A stretch of DNA of 64,000 nucleotides from Selaginella moellendorffii. Its lineage: Eukaryota; Streptophyta; Lycopodiopsida; Selaginellales; Selaginellaceae. Below, in pieces: positions 46,486 through 59,022 of this stretch. The notes beneath the pieces are model-generated. The model made no database searches. It saw only the letters and a program-made list of their open reading frames with translations, and was not told the origin of the DNA. The DNA lies in contig NW_003314384.1 in NCBI RefSeq assembly GCF_000143415.4, forward strand, positions 1,554 to 65,553, read 5' to 3'. The position numbers were made by a program, and so were the translations under genes. Positions within the stretch are counted from its first letter, which is position 1; the number at the start of each line of letters is the position of its first letter.

Positions 46486-48135
46486 TGTGAATGTGACTTT
46501 GGGTATCGAAAATTATCTATCGGCTAGTCCTTTTGGATATTCTTTCCTTACTACGATGACGGTAGGAAGTCGGTATTGTTGGACCTTTTATTAATCCCTT
46601 TTGTTTAAGTGTTAGTAAACTTGACTTTGCATCTGTACTTGGCTGGACGAGCATAAGGAGGGTGTCTATTTAGTCAAACATACTTAGCCTAGCTTGTTAA
46701 TTCTTTTTTGCTCTATCATGCACTTGCCTAACAAAAACCCTTACAATATTGAGATTGGTCCCTCAATATTTGCTAAATAATAGTTTATCATATCTACTAA
46801 ACACCCTCGCTATCATGCTCTTTGTGTTGGTCTCATTTAGTTTCAATTGCTATTTATGGAAAGTGTTTGGATTTGCTAATTTTGCATATTTACATAATGT
46901 AGAGATTGTCTTGAATACAATAGTGTTGGTCCTACGTCCAAATTCGCAATCTAACACCAATCCATATTTCAAACTCCTTATACTAAGGGTGGCTAAGGGT
47001 GAAAGCCCAAAGCATGTGTTCCTTAAGAGGAGGGGGGCAAGGGTAGGGTGGGGTAGGGTGGGGTGGGGTCCCACCACTATCTTTGGACACATGGCATATG
47101 GCATGTGGCATGTCATATATGGCATATAGAGGGTTTAGGTTTCGCTTCATAGTTATCCTATGGTAAATCACTATAAAATAAAGGGTGAAAACCACATACA
47201 CTACATTTGGTATCAAAAGATACGTCTTAGTGAGTATTATCCAATGAGATTAGGTAACTAGTCTTGTTGCATATGCAGAGATGAAAACAATGATCTAAGT
47301 GGGTGCACGATTAGGTGCTATGACTTTGCAACCATTTCGTAGGTATGAAATTTGGTTACTTTTTTTATACTATATTATAGGAGCTTGCACTTGGGCTTAT
47401 AGGATGGATTAAGATGTTCTATTTGCACAAGTTTGCGCTTTTGCTCGTGAGTGAAGCATATTAACAACTCAAGGTTACACTTTGAGTTGGCAGGATTAAT
47501 GTTAACCTATCAATGGTTTCATGAATTGTTCTGTGTACCATAGGTAAAAGTAAATTTCCTCTGGGTTTGCTAGAAGTGGTGAATAAGCTAGTCTGTAGTT
47601 GTTTAGCATGGCATTAGTGGATTTTTCTTATGCATGATTATAAGTGGATCAATCAAGATTGTAGGGATTAGTCTATTGGTTCAAGTGGTCATTGGTGCAA
47701 TTTCTCATAAACTTTCTTGGATTGGACTGAAGGCAATATGAATGCAAGCTTAAGGTTTAATCAAGATGAGATTGAAAAGAGAGATGTCAGGGATGAAGGA
47801 TTAAACATGTAAATCATCTTCTCTTCTTAGAGAAATGATTCATAATGAGGTGTTAACTCATTGCTCGTATTCACATTATGGAATCAAAAGTCCCTATCTT
47901 GATACATCTTAGTTATGATGGTTTTACAAGTGGTGACTCATAGGATGGATAGTGGTGAAATGCTAAATCATTTTGTTTAGGCTTGCTATTGAAAACTTGG
48001 GTTGCAATACTCAATTCTTTTTCAAGGAACTTTGTTATTGCTCTTTGAGTAGTTTGGTGTTAGATTAGTTTTGAGTTTGGTTGGATAAAGAGTGGTATAA
48101 GCTTATTTGTGTTGTGAACAAAAGTTAGTGGTGTT
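46486..48135 (+). mobile_element. Truncated Y copy: short 5' LTR and start of interior
   Basis: LTR 46486-47205 (TGTGAATGTGAC start, CTACA end), degenerate primer site TGGTATCAAAAG at 47208, then interior matching 38520-39440 with many substitutions. It breaks off at GTGGTGTT. Includes a G-rich GGGTA/GGGTG run near 47036-47070. Confidence 0.65.
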
Positions 48136-48753
48136 GGAGCGCGGACCATAGTTGAGCTCACAAGTTGAGCTCAATTTTCAATTGTAATTTAGTACAAACA
48201 TTATAAACTTTAAAATTTTAAAGTTATGGTGAACCTAATAATTTCATAATTCTCTATATATTATATAGATAAAAGTGTTCTAAAGGACACCTCTTGTTCT
48301 AATAATTTAAATATTTACTACATGCAATAATAGGGATGTTTGTTAAAACATAAAATAAAATGTTTGCAAAAAGAGTATTCTTGTCACTTCTTTAAATTTA
48401 TACTTTGTGCTTTCTAGCTAGTAAATGTTAGGTTTGTCAAAATTTTAAAATTATTAAATTGGAATTAAGATTCTATATAAGGACATATAACCATTTAAAA
48501 GGAACAACTATGATGGTACATATGCTCTCACAATACATTGTAACATCATACACCCAAAAGACTATCATGAAATAGTTTTTTGAGATGGTAAAGACAAAAA
48601 TGGAGACTCACAAATACTATGGGTAGTATTGCAAAAAGAACCTTGCAAGTATATGAAATGAAAAGTGAAATAATAAAATATTTTTATTAATTATATAAGG
48701 TATAATTAGTTTATATTATTGATAGAGAATAAACATCGATAGTGTTGGAAAAT
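48136..48753. other. AT-rich spacer downstream of gene D
   Basis: Begins with a repeated TTGAGCTCA word (48153-48175). No gene seen. Confidence 0.45.
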
Positions 48754-51700
48754 CTAATTAGCTCCAAAAGTTTTCTGCAACTCAGCAATAGTAAAGCTTG
48801 CTTGGTGTATATAAATTTCCACTTTAGGATCCTGGTGTAAAATGTTGATGAAGATGTAGTACATATGCTTGCAAGGAGCATATGCCTTCCCATGTTCCTC
48901 GCGCTTCGTAAAGTCTGGACATGTGCAAGAAGGAAAGTCTTGAATGGCAATTGTGTACTCTCCACCTTCTGTTTTGACTATTTACTCCTTTGCAAGCGCA
49001 GTGATGTACTTCATGGAGAGAATCTCACACTCAAGTGTTTAAGCCAAGTTTATTTTACCTTGCTTCTGCTTGGAAATGGTACCAATAAACTTAATTGCCT
49101 TACCCTTTCTCGTTGGCCTCCTATGCATCTCTGTAGGAACAATTCTAGTTTTATCACTCATGTTTCCAACTCTCCTTTCAAGATTGAAACCAGATTTCTC
49201 AAGGTTTTCAATCTCATTCGAGGTGAGTGCAACCCCATTAGCAACTAGCCATTCTTTAGGTACTGCATTAGGTTTAGTCACTATAGTGTCTTCAAGCCGC
49301 TTTGTATGGTTGACATTAAAGTTGCAGCAATATAACTAACACCATCTTGAAAATCCTGCTTACTTTCGTTCCCCATGGAAACATGGGGTTGGAACAGAAG
49401 TAAACTTGTCACCACAGATCCAAGCCCAACACTTGCCCCTTGGAAGCATCCCCACATACTTTACATTTGATTTTGTTGGCACTCGATGGATTGCCCATTG
49501 CTTCAACTCCATGCTACAATAAGCAATTTCAACATGTTGTGATGCACTTTCTTCAGCAGCCACTTGAGGTGGCTCGGTTCTAGGGCGATGTCTTGGAGTA
49601 GAATGATACTCAATATCAAGCCTGTGAGAGCTTTTTGCTCCAAGATCCGTGCCAACATCTTCACCAACAAAGGAAAATTGACACTTTGAGCAGACGGTCT
49701 TTATATCACCAATAGAAGCCCGAGGAGTGTACTCCATAGATGTGCTGCGGACCACTTCCTCTGCTGTAGTTGCCATTGTTCGTGCTAGTGGAGTCACTTT
49801 CTTCTTCATTCAATCGTGTAACATCTCAACCGAAGGTCCTGTTCCCATGTATCTTCCTTCCTCAAATGCCAAGGCTTTTGAAGATTGCTCTACAACGTGT
49901 ATCAAATCTGATAGACATGCTTCATATAGACTCATCTTCCCTTTCCCTGCCTCAGAGGAACGCCAGCTCCAATGTTTACTCTCTGAGAGATTCACAGTTG
50001 GGGTGTATGCAAGATCCTTAAATGGTTGATCCTTATAAAAAGATGATATTAAAAAGCAATAAAAAGAGAGGAAAAAAAGAAAAACTAACTTGAAAAGAGT
50101 GATGTCCCCATTGGAACATTCTAACTTCCCACCACCCCAACCACGACTCAAGTTGTGGTAGACAACTTACGTCAGTATGGCCATCTTCACGCCACCACAT
50201 TCGGATCTCGTTTGCTTTTGCCTCATGCTCTTCTTCAGAAGGTACAGCCTGCCATTGTTTGCACAACTCCTTAAATGCTAATTAGAAATCTAGCTTGATA
50301 AGGTGGTAGTGTTGGTTTAGGCTCTGAGCCCAATGGAACTCACAAGTCCTCTCACGACCTTCTAGGGGTAAACCATTCCCAAAGATTGCCCGGACACCAT
50401 TCCAATTAGCCCCAACCCCATCTGCCATAAAACCGTGAAAGTTGGTAGGCTTACCAGTCTGCTTCAATACAATGTTAGAGAGGGACTTCCAAAATATTTC
50501 GTGAGCCATCTGGCCTTATACTTTAAACTCTGCCATTGCAATTGTCAAGTTACAATGTAGCCTGTGAAAAGCACAATATTTAAAACCATTTTAAGATAAT
50601 GAGAAAAAAAACTACCTCGGATCATACATATAAGCTCCCATGGTTGTCCAACCCACCACCTGCTCCATATGGTCAAAATGTACCCATGCATTAGCAAGGT
50701 CACTCGATTTAGATATATCCATTTGGGAAACAAGATCCACATCAGAAGCAGGGCCTATGGTAAACATTTTGAAAATGAAGGGGCGCTCTTGCTCACTAAC
50801 GACTTGATCTAGAAATAAACTCCCATGGATAAACTCATAGGGACAAGTCCGTTTTAATTCAAGGATTGAGTCAATTTTTTATTGGAGTTTCCCCTCTTGA
50901 GATTTACACATCCAAGACTTTATCCTAAATAAAACAAAATGTAAAAGAGATATTATTGAAAAGTATGTAATAATATTTTTATACCTTCTGAGGGTAGTTG
51001 TAGGTTGCACATATTGTAGTAACTCCCGCAAGCTAGTCTCATCCAGTTGAGTATTCTTGTAATCTGGATCAAGTAAAGTGCTTGTGATAAAATCCTTGAG
51101 CACTGTCTTTTGAACATGCTTCGGAGTTGCAGATGAGTTTCTCATAGTCTCTATCTACACTGCATGTTTGAGACAGTTGACTGAACTCCTTTGTATCTCT
51201 TCCTGCATTGGATGTGTGTGCATGCCAATATGTACTGCAGCTCTACCAACCTCTCCATCTTGTGGAAGAAAATAGTACATCTTGGCCCCGCAGATGGCAC
51301 GGCACAATGGAGCATTCTTGCAAAACCGACACTTGAATCCAACACCAATGGTGTCACAGAGGGGAGGATTGGTTGCAGATCCTTAAAAAAATGTGGAGTT
51401 TTTACTGCGCTCTCGATTGCATGCTTTATTCACACAATCCAAAAACCCACCACAATGAACCATGGACACTGTGCCTTTGAAATACTAGAAGTGTGTGGTC
51501 TTGATCTTGCACCAGTTGTGGATGTCCTGCTTCATCTCCATCCCCTTTCATTTTGAGCTAACAAGAGGTGGTAGTTCAAAGAAGATATTGCTATTGTATA
51601 TAGATGGGAGCTCGCTAACATGCCAATGCAGAAAGGAATGAACATCAATAGAGAGTCGGGAAAACTGGAAAGCGTTGCAAACAACTTGGAATATCAGTGA

Positions 51701-52078
51701 AGTTAGAGTTTGGAAATTCTTGGCTTGCACTGGACTAACATCTCCACTAGAACTAGAAGAGGAAGAAATGATGACGACCGACTCTAGCTTCACATTCACT
51801 TTAGCAGGATCGCAACCTCGCACTTTGATTGGAGATCCAAAAACTCGAATCTCTTTCGACTTAGAATGTTGCAAATCCCAATGTTGTTCACCTTCACCTA
51901 CACTCGAAAGAAGAAACTCCAATCGTTCAACTACACCAATGTTGTTGCGAATCACAGCTTCCAATGAAATAAAACCAAGAGAAAGATCAAAACGTCGGCA
52001 AAGAAAACTTTCTGAAATAAGACTTTGGGAGAAAGAAAGTGGTGGGTGATCTTGGTAATGCAAAAGAAAGCCCTCCAT
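48754..52078 (-). pseudogene. Gene D: MULE-like transposase with SWIM zinc finger, decayed
   Basis: Minus-strand exons and broken frames in order: N-terminal 176 residues (MEGFLLHYQDHPPLSFSQSL...; 52078-51548); a Cys-rich region (VGFKCRFCKNAPLCRAICGA, HIGMHTHPM) near 51350-51200; QYVQPTTTLRR near 51000; WTTMGAYMYDPR near 50640; then FHGFMADGVGANWNGV and RERTCEFHWAQSLNQH (50509-50282). The last resembles the MULE transposase core (Asp-containing segment followed by C..H). A Trp-rich segment follows (50266-50033). At the end is a SWIM finger, PSCTCPDF...APCKHMYY (near 48950-48870), stop at 48754. SWIM fingers are typical of MuDR-type transposases. Stops after KLQ, WLV-type gaps and frame changes imply decay, although some gaps may be introns. 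It lies between a Y relic and B2. Confidence 0.6.
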
Positions 52079-52859
52079 TTTGTTGCCTTTAGGTTTTGGA
52101 ACTCTGAACTTTTATAACAAAATGTCACCTCACATGTGTTATGCCATTATGTGAAAAGAAAGGGCGATTTTATTCTAGGATCTAACATCGAATAATGTTG
52201 TTATAATAAATTCTATATACAATATTAAAAGTCTATATATATTGAATTCAAAAACATGCTCAAATTTATTATATGCACTAACTTTTGGTAGAACGGAAAG
52301 AAATATCACCTCAAGCACATGCCATAATATGAAAAATAGGAATGATTTTATTCTAGGATCTACCATCAACCAACTGTTGCCAAACAAATTAAATATTGTA
52401 CATATTTTCAGTACTTCATTAAAGCTAGAAATCATCACATTCTTCTGAACTCATTTAAATATATTCCATCTTTGTACTACCATCTATCACCTATAGTAAA
52501 TTATATATATACATTGCTTTGGAAACAACATCTTACGATTTAATAATCTTATATTTTCTAACAATTTCCTACTGTGATCAATTCAACACATGCGTCTGTG
52601 ACATTATTTCACATTATGATATAGTCATATTAGAGCGCACCTCCATTATTAAATTACAACTCAAAAGAACTTTGTCACGTGATCAAATCTAGGATGGAAT
52701 AGAAATTGTACAGTAGATTTATTATTTATTGTACAATGAAGATTTACTGCATCCACGATGAACGACTATGATGAAAGCTAGGTTAAGGTTAGGGCAGCCA
52801 CCAATGTTAGGGTTTTACAGAAAGTAGAGTGGGAGATTGGGAATGACTGCGGGAACAGA
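52079..52859. other. AT-rich spacer with an imperfect direct repeat
   Basis: Two similar stretches (about 52125-52190 and 52305-52375) share CATGCCATAATATG-like sequence and GATTTTATTCTAGGATCTA. No gene is seen. Contains the region immediately upstream of gene B. Confidence 0.45.
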
Positions 52860-55800
52860 ATGCCACCAAGAGTAAGTTTTTTCTCCTCCTCCACTCCCAT
52901 GCCATGCCCAGTGCCGCCGCGCCCACGCCACTCCCAGCGCTGCCACAGCCAGCACTACCACGCCCACACGATGCCACGCCCAGCGCCGCCACTGCCTAGG
53001 GCCACCGAGCGCTGCCTACTGCCACGCCACGCCCAGCGCAGCGCTGCCTAGGTCCGCTGCTGCCATGCCGCCACTGCCGTGCCGCCGCTGCCCAGCATCG
53101 CCCACGCCATGCCACGCCACGCCATGCCACACCAGTGCCACGCTACCTAGGGCCACTGCTGCCCAGCACCGCTGCTGCCATGCCATGCCCAGCACTGCTG
53201 CTGCCGCAGCCAAGTGCCCGGGCTGGGCATTTGGCCGGGCACTCCGCCTGGGCCAGCCATGGCAGGCCGGTACACCGGCAAACCAGCGCCAGAGCCAACT
53301 GCCCGCGCCAAGTCCACGTAGGTGGGCAAAGGCGTTTGGGGGCGGGCTGGTGCCTACGCCAAGTGCTTGTGCCAAATGCCCATGTCGGGCATTTGGCACA
53401 AGCCACCCAAGTCCAAGTGCCCAGGCCAGGCACTTTGTGCAGGCTGGCAAAGTGTTTGGGGGACGTGTGCCAAGTGCCTGTGCTGGGCATTTGGCACAAG
53501 CCGGCCAAGGGGCTTGGGGGCGAACCGGCACCCGCGCCAGGTGCCAAGGCCAAGTGCCTGGGCTGGGATTTGGCGCGAGCCGGCCTTGGTGCTTGGAGGT
53601 GAGCCAGTGAACCGGTGAACCGGGCTGCCCCCAACTGCCCTAGGCACTTGGCGTGCACCAGCCTTGTTCCCCTCTTCTTATGCATTTATAATTTATAATG
53701 AGTTTTTTTAATTTTCAGAAACGGAAGCAACTACAAAAGGAGAGGGATGTTGGATCAAAGAGAAGACATGAGGAAGATGAGATCCAGGACCACAATCAAG
53801 CTGACCTTCAGATAAAGATTTCCACAGCGACAACTCTACCGTCTTCGCAACCAGATAGCTCCAGTCCACATGCACCCCCACCACCGCCATCGATGCCACC
53901 ACCACCATTACACCGCCACCACCTTCACCACCGCCGCCACCTCTACCTTCATCACCACCATTACCACCACCGTCATCACCACCATTACCACCACCACCGT
54001 CATCACCACCATTACCACCACCACCGCCACCATCATCACCACCACTACCATTGCTGCCACAACCACAAATGCCACTACTCTTAACATATTCACAAAATAT
54101 GGCAGGAACAAAGCAATGCCCAAGTGTGCCTAACGGGGGTGTTGGGCCCGAGTCGGGAGCTAGATCTGATAATGGTGCTAGTGGAGGTGTACTGAAGCTG
54201 AAAGAGAAGTGGAGCTATCTGAACACATTGTCGACAAGCGCTTCCAAGAGACAGTTTTGAGAACTAAAGAGAAGGCCATTCACACGACTCTAGAGTCTCT
54301 CAAGTGAGAAGGCCCGAGAGACATGATCCGAGAAATCCCACTATGTCGATTCACTCAGACAAGCATTGTTCGGTCTGCTTCACCACACTTTGTCAACATG
54401 GACATCTATAGTCTGTACAAATAGAACGGCCTTAGGACAAACATAGGTATGTTCCTTGTTTTGGTCTTCAAGCCAGAAATGACAAATACCCTCTCGGTGT
54501 CACCGGAAATCAAGAGGGATTGGGATGATATTTGGAAAATGAAGTCCTATGAATTTGACATCAAGCTTATGAGCCATCCTGAGACTCAGCAATTTGTGGG
54601 GAAAATGTTCTACATTATCGACGGGAATCATCGCTAGTGCACGTGGATGAAGTGCATCTGAGAATGCTTCCAAGACGATCCTGTCTATCACATCAATGTT
54701 CCGGTTGGACATGTACATGCAAGAGGATCTCTAGATGTGGCAAGGCTTGTGATAGCTTGCCAAAAAATTAATGTGTAAGTACCTCTCCCTCTTCAATCAC
54801 TTTTAACAATTTGTGTTTTGCAGGCTGGGACAGTTTGCAGTGCAGAAACAAAGCCTAGTACATGATATTGAGCAGATCCGGTTTCTTGCCAATCTCAACG
54901 AGGATGCAGTCCACAGCCACTATGGTGATGATTTAGCATCACTTATTCGGCATCAACGAGGTTGTTAGGATGCCAATAGATGGTACAAGAATCTAGTGGC
55001 TTTTATGACAGCTGTATGGAGTAAGGTATGTTCTTCCAAGTATACTTCTTATCATAGAATGTTTGTGTTGTCTTCAGCCATTGGTGAAGGTTAAGCAAGA
55101 TGCACATGCACAGTCGCATCAAACTGAAAATGATCAAGAACTCTCAGAGTATTTAGCTGCAATTGACAACAAAATCAACAACACAAAGAAGACAAAGGTA
55201 AAGAAATTACTTAGTGTGGCTGACCCTCAATGCCCAAAGGAGTGGTTCGATATTATAATAGAGATTGCTTGTCATGAAAGTAAGTATTGTTTATATTTAC
55301 ATGAAGGTTACTCACAAAAGTTATTTTTTAGTGGGCAAGACTCCAGATGAGATTATTTACAACATCTCAAAGTCAAAGCTTACATATAAGGAACAAATAC
55401 ACATTTTGAACGACCTCAATAGCAGACTCAGGGAAGGAGAAAAAGGTTTGGACAGTATGATGGGGACTATGATGAGGAGGACCGTCTACATTTCACAAAC
55501 TATATATGAAGGGGAGATGTTTCTAGTGTCTTTCATAGGGGATGATCCTGAGCAACTTCCATTTAAGGACTTCGTCATCACTGAGCTTACAAAACTCTTA
55601 GAGGACTGTTTGCCAAAGAAGGCAACAAGCACGACTCCATTTGATAAATAACTTGGCCAACCTTACTTCATGCGTCGAACAGCTTTCAGGTAGCATACAA
55701 TTTCTCAATTGTACTCAATTGTTTATATTCTATTATAGGTATCTTCAATATAGAGGCATTCCTCTCGAAACACCAGTATGCACACGACTTCTGAGGCATG

Positions 55801-55955
55801 GTGTGAGAGATGGAGGCATATACCCAACAACAATGAAGCTTCCAGCAACAATAAAGCGCGCTTGTTCTTGGGAATTGGAGATGCCAGATTATGAACCAAC
55901 ACCAAAGCTCTATTTCGTTAAAGTGGGAATTGTCATTATCCCACTTGTAAAATAA
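52860..55955 (+). pseudogene. Gene B: ParB-like gene with nuclear-type basic start, disabled
   Basis: Exon 1 is 52860-52871 (ATG CCA CCA AGA); after an 847-nt intron, exon 2 (from 53719) gives MPPR-KRKQLQKERDVGSKRR, a plausible nuclear localisation signal, so I chose this start. Then come a proline-rich stretch with a frame change (53860-54060), FTQTSIVRSASPHFV (near 54340), FKPEMTNTLSVSPEIKRDW, and GKMFYIIDGNHR (54598-54636), a ParB-like signature. Helical-looking exons with short introns follow (near 54774, 55027, 55279 and 55689), ending TAA at 55953. ParB-like domains bind DNA or nucleotides; here the role is unknown. Lesions: frame breaks before and after the Pro-rich run, in-frame stops near 54306, 54421, 54635, 54966 and TAA at 55647. 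Convergent with gene A, 391 bp apart. The remnant at 19389-19719 is the same gene. Confidence 0.6.
52872..53718 (+). other. 847-nt GC-rich intron 1 of gene B
   Basis: GTAAGTTTTTTC at the left, TTTTCAG at the right. It holds two repeat fields. From 52890 to about 53215 there are irregular GCCACGCCCAGCGCCGCC-type units; from about 53215 to 53660 there are copies of GGCATTTGGC and GCCAAGTGCC, which are partly complementary and could pair. Frames of up to 181 codons here on both strands come from the composition. It is much longer and more GC-rich than other introns in the block. Confidence 0.5.
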
Positions 55956-56346
55956 GGTTTCCAAACCTTTATATAGTATATAAATATAACAAAATTCAAC
56001 TGTATTGAGGCACATGCCATTTTATTTTAAACAAGGAAATGTCTACTCAATCACTTCTCCTCCCCCTGCCACTGCTTCACCTCTCTCTTCTCCTTGTCAT
56101 CGTCGTCTAATTTCTTTCCATCCTTTTAATATTGGCTCAGTTGCTCCGAGTCTAAGTGGAGCCCAAGTCCCCATTCAATCTTTACTTTCCCCTTATTAAT
56201 AAAACAACTTTGTAGACTTCCAATAACATGCTGTAACACTTCTAGTATAATGCAAATCCTCTCAAAGAATTGTCTTTTAATATTAATACAATGGCATGGA
56301 ACCCCATGCCATAATAAGTTACATTTTTAAATAAATACATGCCATC
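55956..56346. other. Spacer between convergent genes B and A (B2)
   Basis: Both genes end here. Contains a palindrome, ATGGCATGG...CCATGCCAT, at 56290-56311 and T/C-rich 3' UTR-like sequence. Same as 19720-20110. Confidence 0.6.
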
Positions 56347-57209
56347 TCAGACTGTTATTTTTTGCCTCCAACGCCTATACAATAATCTTGGAATTTCATC
56401 ACTCTCCACACTATCAGGATTTAAACCCAATAGTAATGCCATCTCTTCTCTAATACGTCCACGCTCATGTTCAGTGGTCGAAGAACCCATCCAGTTGAGC
56501 AGATTATGGAGATGCGGATAGTGCTTGGCTAGACAATATACATGCCATAAATGATGACTGGTGTCTGTCCGATCAAATGGCTTCTGATATACCGTTCCAT
56601 CTGCCATTTGGTTGATTTTTGCAGCCACCTCCTGGACTGGCCGGTTCTCTATCACCATCGCTCCAAGCCGTTTTGCAAGGTCCCCCAGAATATACGGTTT
56701 CTTCTCCCTAGTTTCCATACTGCAAGAGATGGGGTGCACTGCATATGTGTGCGTGTTCGCTGCATTTTTAATCGGCGAGTCATCGATGATGAGGATTTCA
56801 CTTGACCTAGCAGTCCGGTTCATCACTACAGCCTCTGGCTTGACGAAGATGGGCTTGCTACCCCTCACATGGACCATAGTCAAGCAATCCTCCTGCGTTA
56901 GGAGAAAGTCAAATGGTAATATTACTCGCGTCTGATCGTGCATCATCTGTAGCAACTTTAATGCATTGTGGCGCATCATGGATGTCCAAACTCCCAATTG
57001 CAAATTGAACCCGGCCCTATGTTTTAAGTGTCACATGGTCATTATTAGATCCCGCAGTTTCTCCCATGTGATTAACGTGAATCTATCTCCTTTGACCAAC
57101 TTGCGACCGCAGGCTTTGGAGGGTGCAGTGACATTCGAGGACGAGCCACGCTTATGGGAGAAAAGGACACCGTTCAGATCAAAAACGATACAGTACCTTC
57201 GCCGTGACT
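56347..57209 (-). pseudogene. FCP1/NIF-type HAD phosphatase-like exon of gene A copy 2
   Basis: 287-codon open exon with no internal stop. Family motifs: DLNGVL (nucleophile Asp near 57180), WTSMM, IDDSP, and an HPIS segment that matches where FCP1-type domains end their core. Substrate unknown; the family dephosphorylates Ser/Thr in proteins such as RNA polymerase II tail. Marked as pseudogene only because upstream exons carry stops. Confidence 0.6.
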
Positions 57210-57369
57210 CTGAAATGAAATGTGTCAGCATAAAAAATGGTACAAGTCAATTTTACCATCTACAATATTAGCGAATGGTGCTCCCGATGGTCGTTGAGAG
57301 GGTTTTAGTCGAGGAAACGTGAAGGGAGGAAATACTCTCCTCTGCAATGTGGGGTCAATCGCATCTGAT

Positions 57370-57480
57370 GGCGTGTGGGCACATGCCATTTCAGCTGTAG
57401 ACTCTGGTACAACTGGCTCAACAGTGACATGGGGTGGTTCCGATGGCGTGTGATCACACGCCATTTCAGCTAGTGCCTCC
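57370..57480 (-). repeat. Palindromes inside a gene A coding exon
   Basis: Two palindromes of the dispersed family, each preceded by TC and followed by TTCAGC. They encode the repeated peptides AEMACAHTPSD and AEMACDHTPSE on the minus strand. In copy 1 (about 21130-21230) the same sites are more mutated. Confidence 0.65.
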
Positions 57481-58654
57481 ATTGGCAAAGTGGACATGAC
57501 CGAACAGGCAGCAGGGGCGGTGTAGGGAGGTTCTAACGGCGCGTAGTCAGACGATTAGGCACACGTTGAGTCCGTTGGAAATGAGGATACGACCGGCTCG
57601 GCGGCTGGGGCGGCCTCATGCGGGTCCAATGGCGCCTGGTCACCGTCAGTTGGATACGTGGACAAGATTGACTCAGTGGTATGGGCAGCATCAAGTGGAG
57701 CGTGGTCAGCTTGCTTGGCGTTGATATGGATAGTAGCCTCCACCAGCTCTGATGACTCTTGCAGGCAAGTAGAGTCCACTGGCGGATCCATATGCATGTC
57801 CAAATGTCTCCCTTCGATTGAGATGGTGTCCTCCCGTGCTACTAAAAACAAACTCATTAGCACATTGAATCGACTATACTGTATTTACCATCAACTGTTA
57901 TTGAGGAACTAGGACCGATATCACTTGGGCGCACTGCTGATTCTGAAGGATTGGACATACGTTTTGACCCTTGCTTGGCACTATCCTTCCTCTACACTAA
58001 AGGCTAGAGTTTGTATCTTAATTCAACTGAATAATCTCTACTTACCATTTGCTCTGCGACCTACATGGATAATGTTAGAAATGGTAAAAGGTTAGGAATG
58101 GATGTACTATTATTTACCTGATGGTTTGTCTTGTATGACCTTCCTCCGTTGCTCTTTGGCCACCTCAGGCTGGCCATCGTCGTCATCATCGTTGTCGTCA
58201 TTATTGTGATCGTCACCATTGTGAGGACCATCCAAGTCCTCTTCGTCCTCCTCTTCTTTGTCCTCCTCTTCGTCCTTCTGCTCTTCCTGCTCATTATCTT
58301 TCTCTGGCTCCTCATCCCCCTCCTGCATTTCTTCCATAGGCTGCTCAGGCTGGATGGCTTGTTCTTCCAGGACCATCTTGGGAAAATCATCTGGCCGAGT
58401 CTCCATCTCAAAATACAAGACATCCATAGCCTGTTTTAGTGCGTGACCTAGGACCGTATCCTCACCCGACTGTCTTAACATGGTTTCTGCACGTTCTTGC
58501 ACCCTTCGAAGACGACGAGATGAGAAAAACGTGGCCCTGACTTGAAAAGCATCCCTCATCCATTGTACCTCTCCATTGAGATTGGGGAAGGGGAGTCCGC
58601 CATAGGAATCTGAGTCAGGAGGTGGTGACTGCCTGCTTTCACTCAGCCCTTGAT

Positions 58655-58701
58655 CTGCAATGAATGGCATGAGCACACATGCCATAACCGCGAGGCATTA
58701 C
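58655..58701 (-). other. 47-nt palindrome-bearing intron, gene A copy 2
   Basis: Counterpart of 22430-22476. GTAATG donor, TTGCAG acceptor (TTGTAG in copy 1). Confidence 0.65.
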
Positions 58702-58845
58702 CTATCATCTTTTTGTTGCCCTTCTTCCTTTTCGAATCAAACGCCTCTGATCCCGACGACTGTCCAACGTGCTTTCGCTTTTTATGACCACTGTCAGTTT
58801 GAGCTTGGCTGGTGCTTGCCTGTTTTGCCTTTGAAGAAGTGTCTC

Positions 58846-58894
58846 CTGCAAGGAATGGCATGAGACCACACGCCATTGCAAATATAATTTGTAC
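58846..58894 (-). other. 49-nt palindrome-bearing intron, gene A copy 2
   Basis: Counterpart of 22621-22669, unchanged. Confidence 0.65.
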
Positions 58895-58984
58895 CTCCTT
58901 TTTTCCTATTGCTTGTCTGTTTGTCCTTCTTTGACGTGCCACCAGTGCGCTTTTCAGTCCTCGTGTCTGAATATTCACAACGAT

Positions 58985-59022
58985 CTATAATCAAAATGGC
59001 GTGAGGCCTCACGTGACCTTAC
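58985..59022 (-). other. 38-nt palindrome-bearing intron, gene A copy 2
   Basis: Counterpart of 22760-22797. The donor context is AAG|GTAAGG, slightly better than in copy 1. Confidence 0.55.

Noticed and set aside
53065-53610. Up to 181-codon frames in the GC-rich stretch, both strands
   Set aside because: Low stop density from GC-rich repeats; it sits in an intron whose removal gives a sensible start (MPPR-KRKQ).
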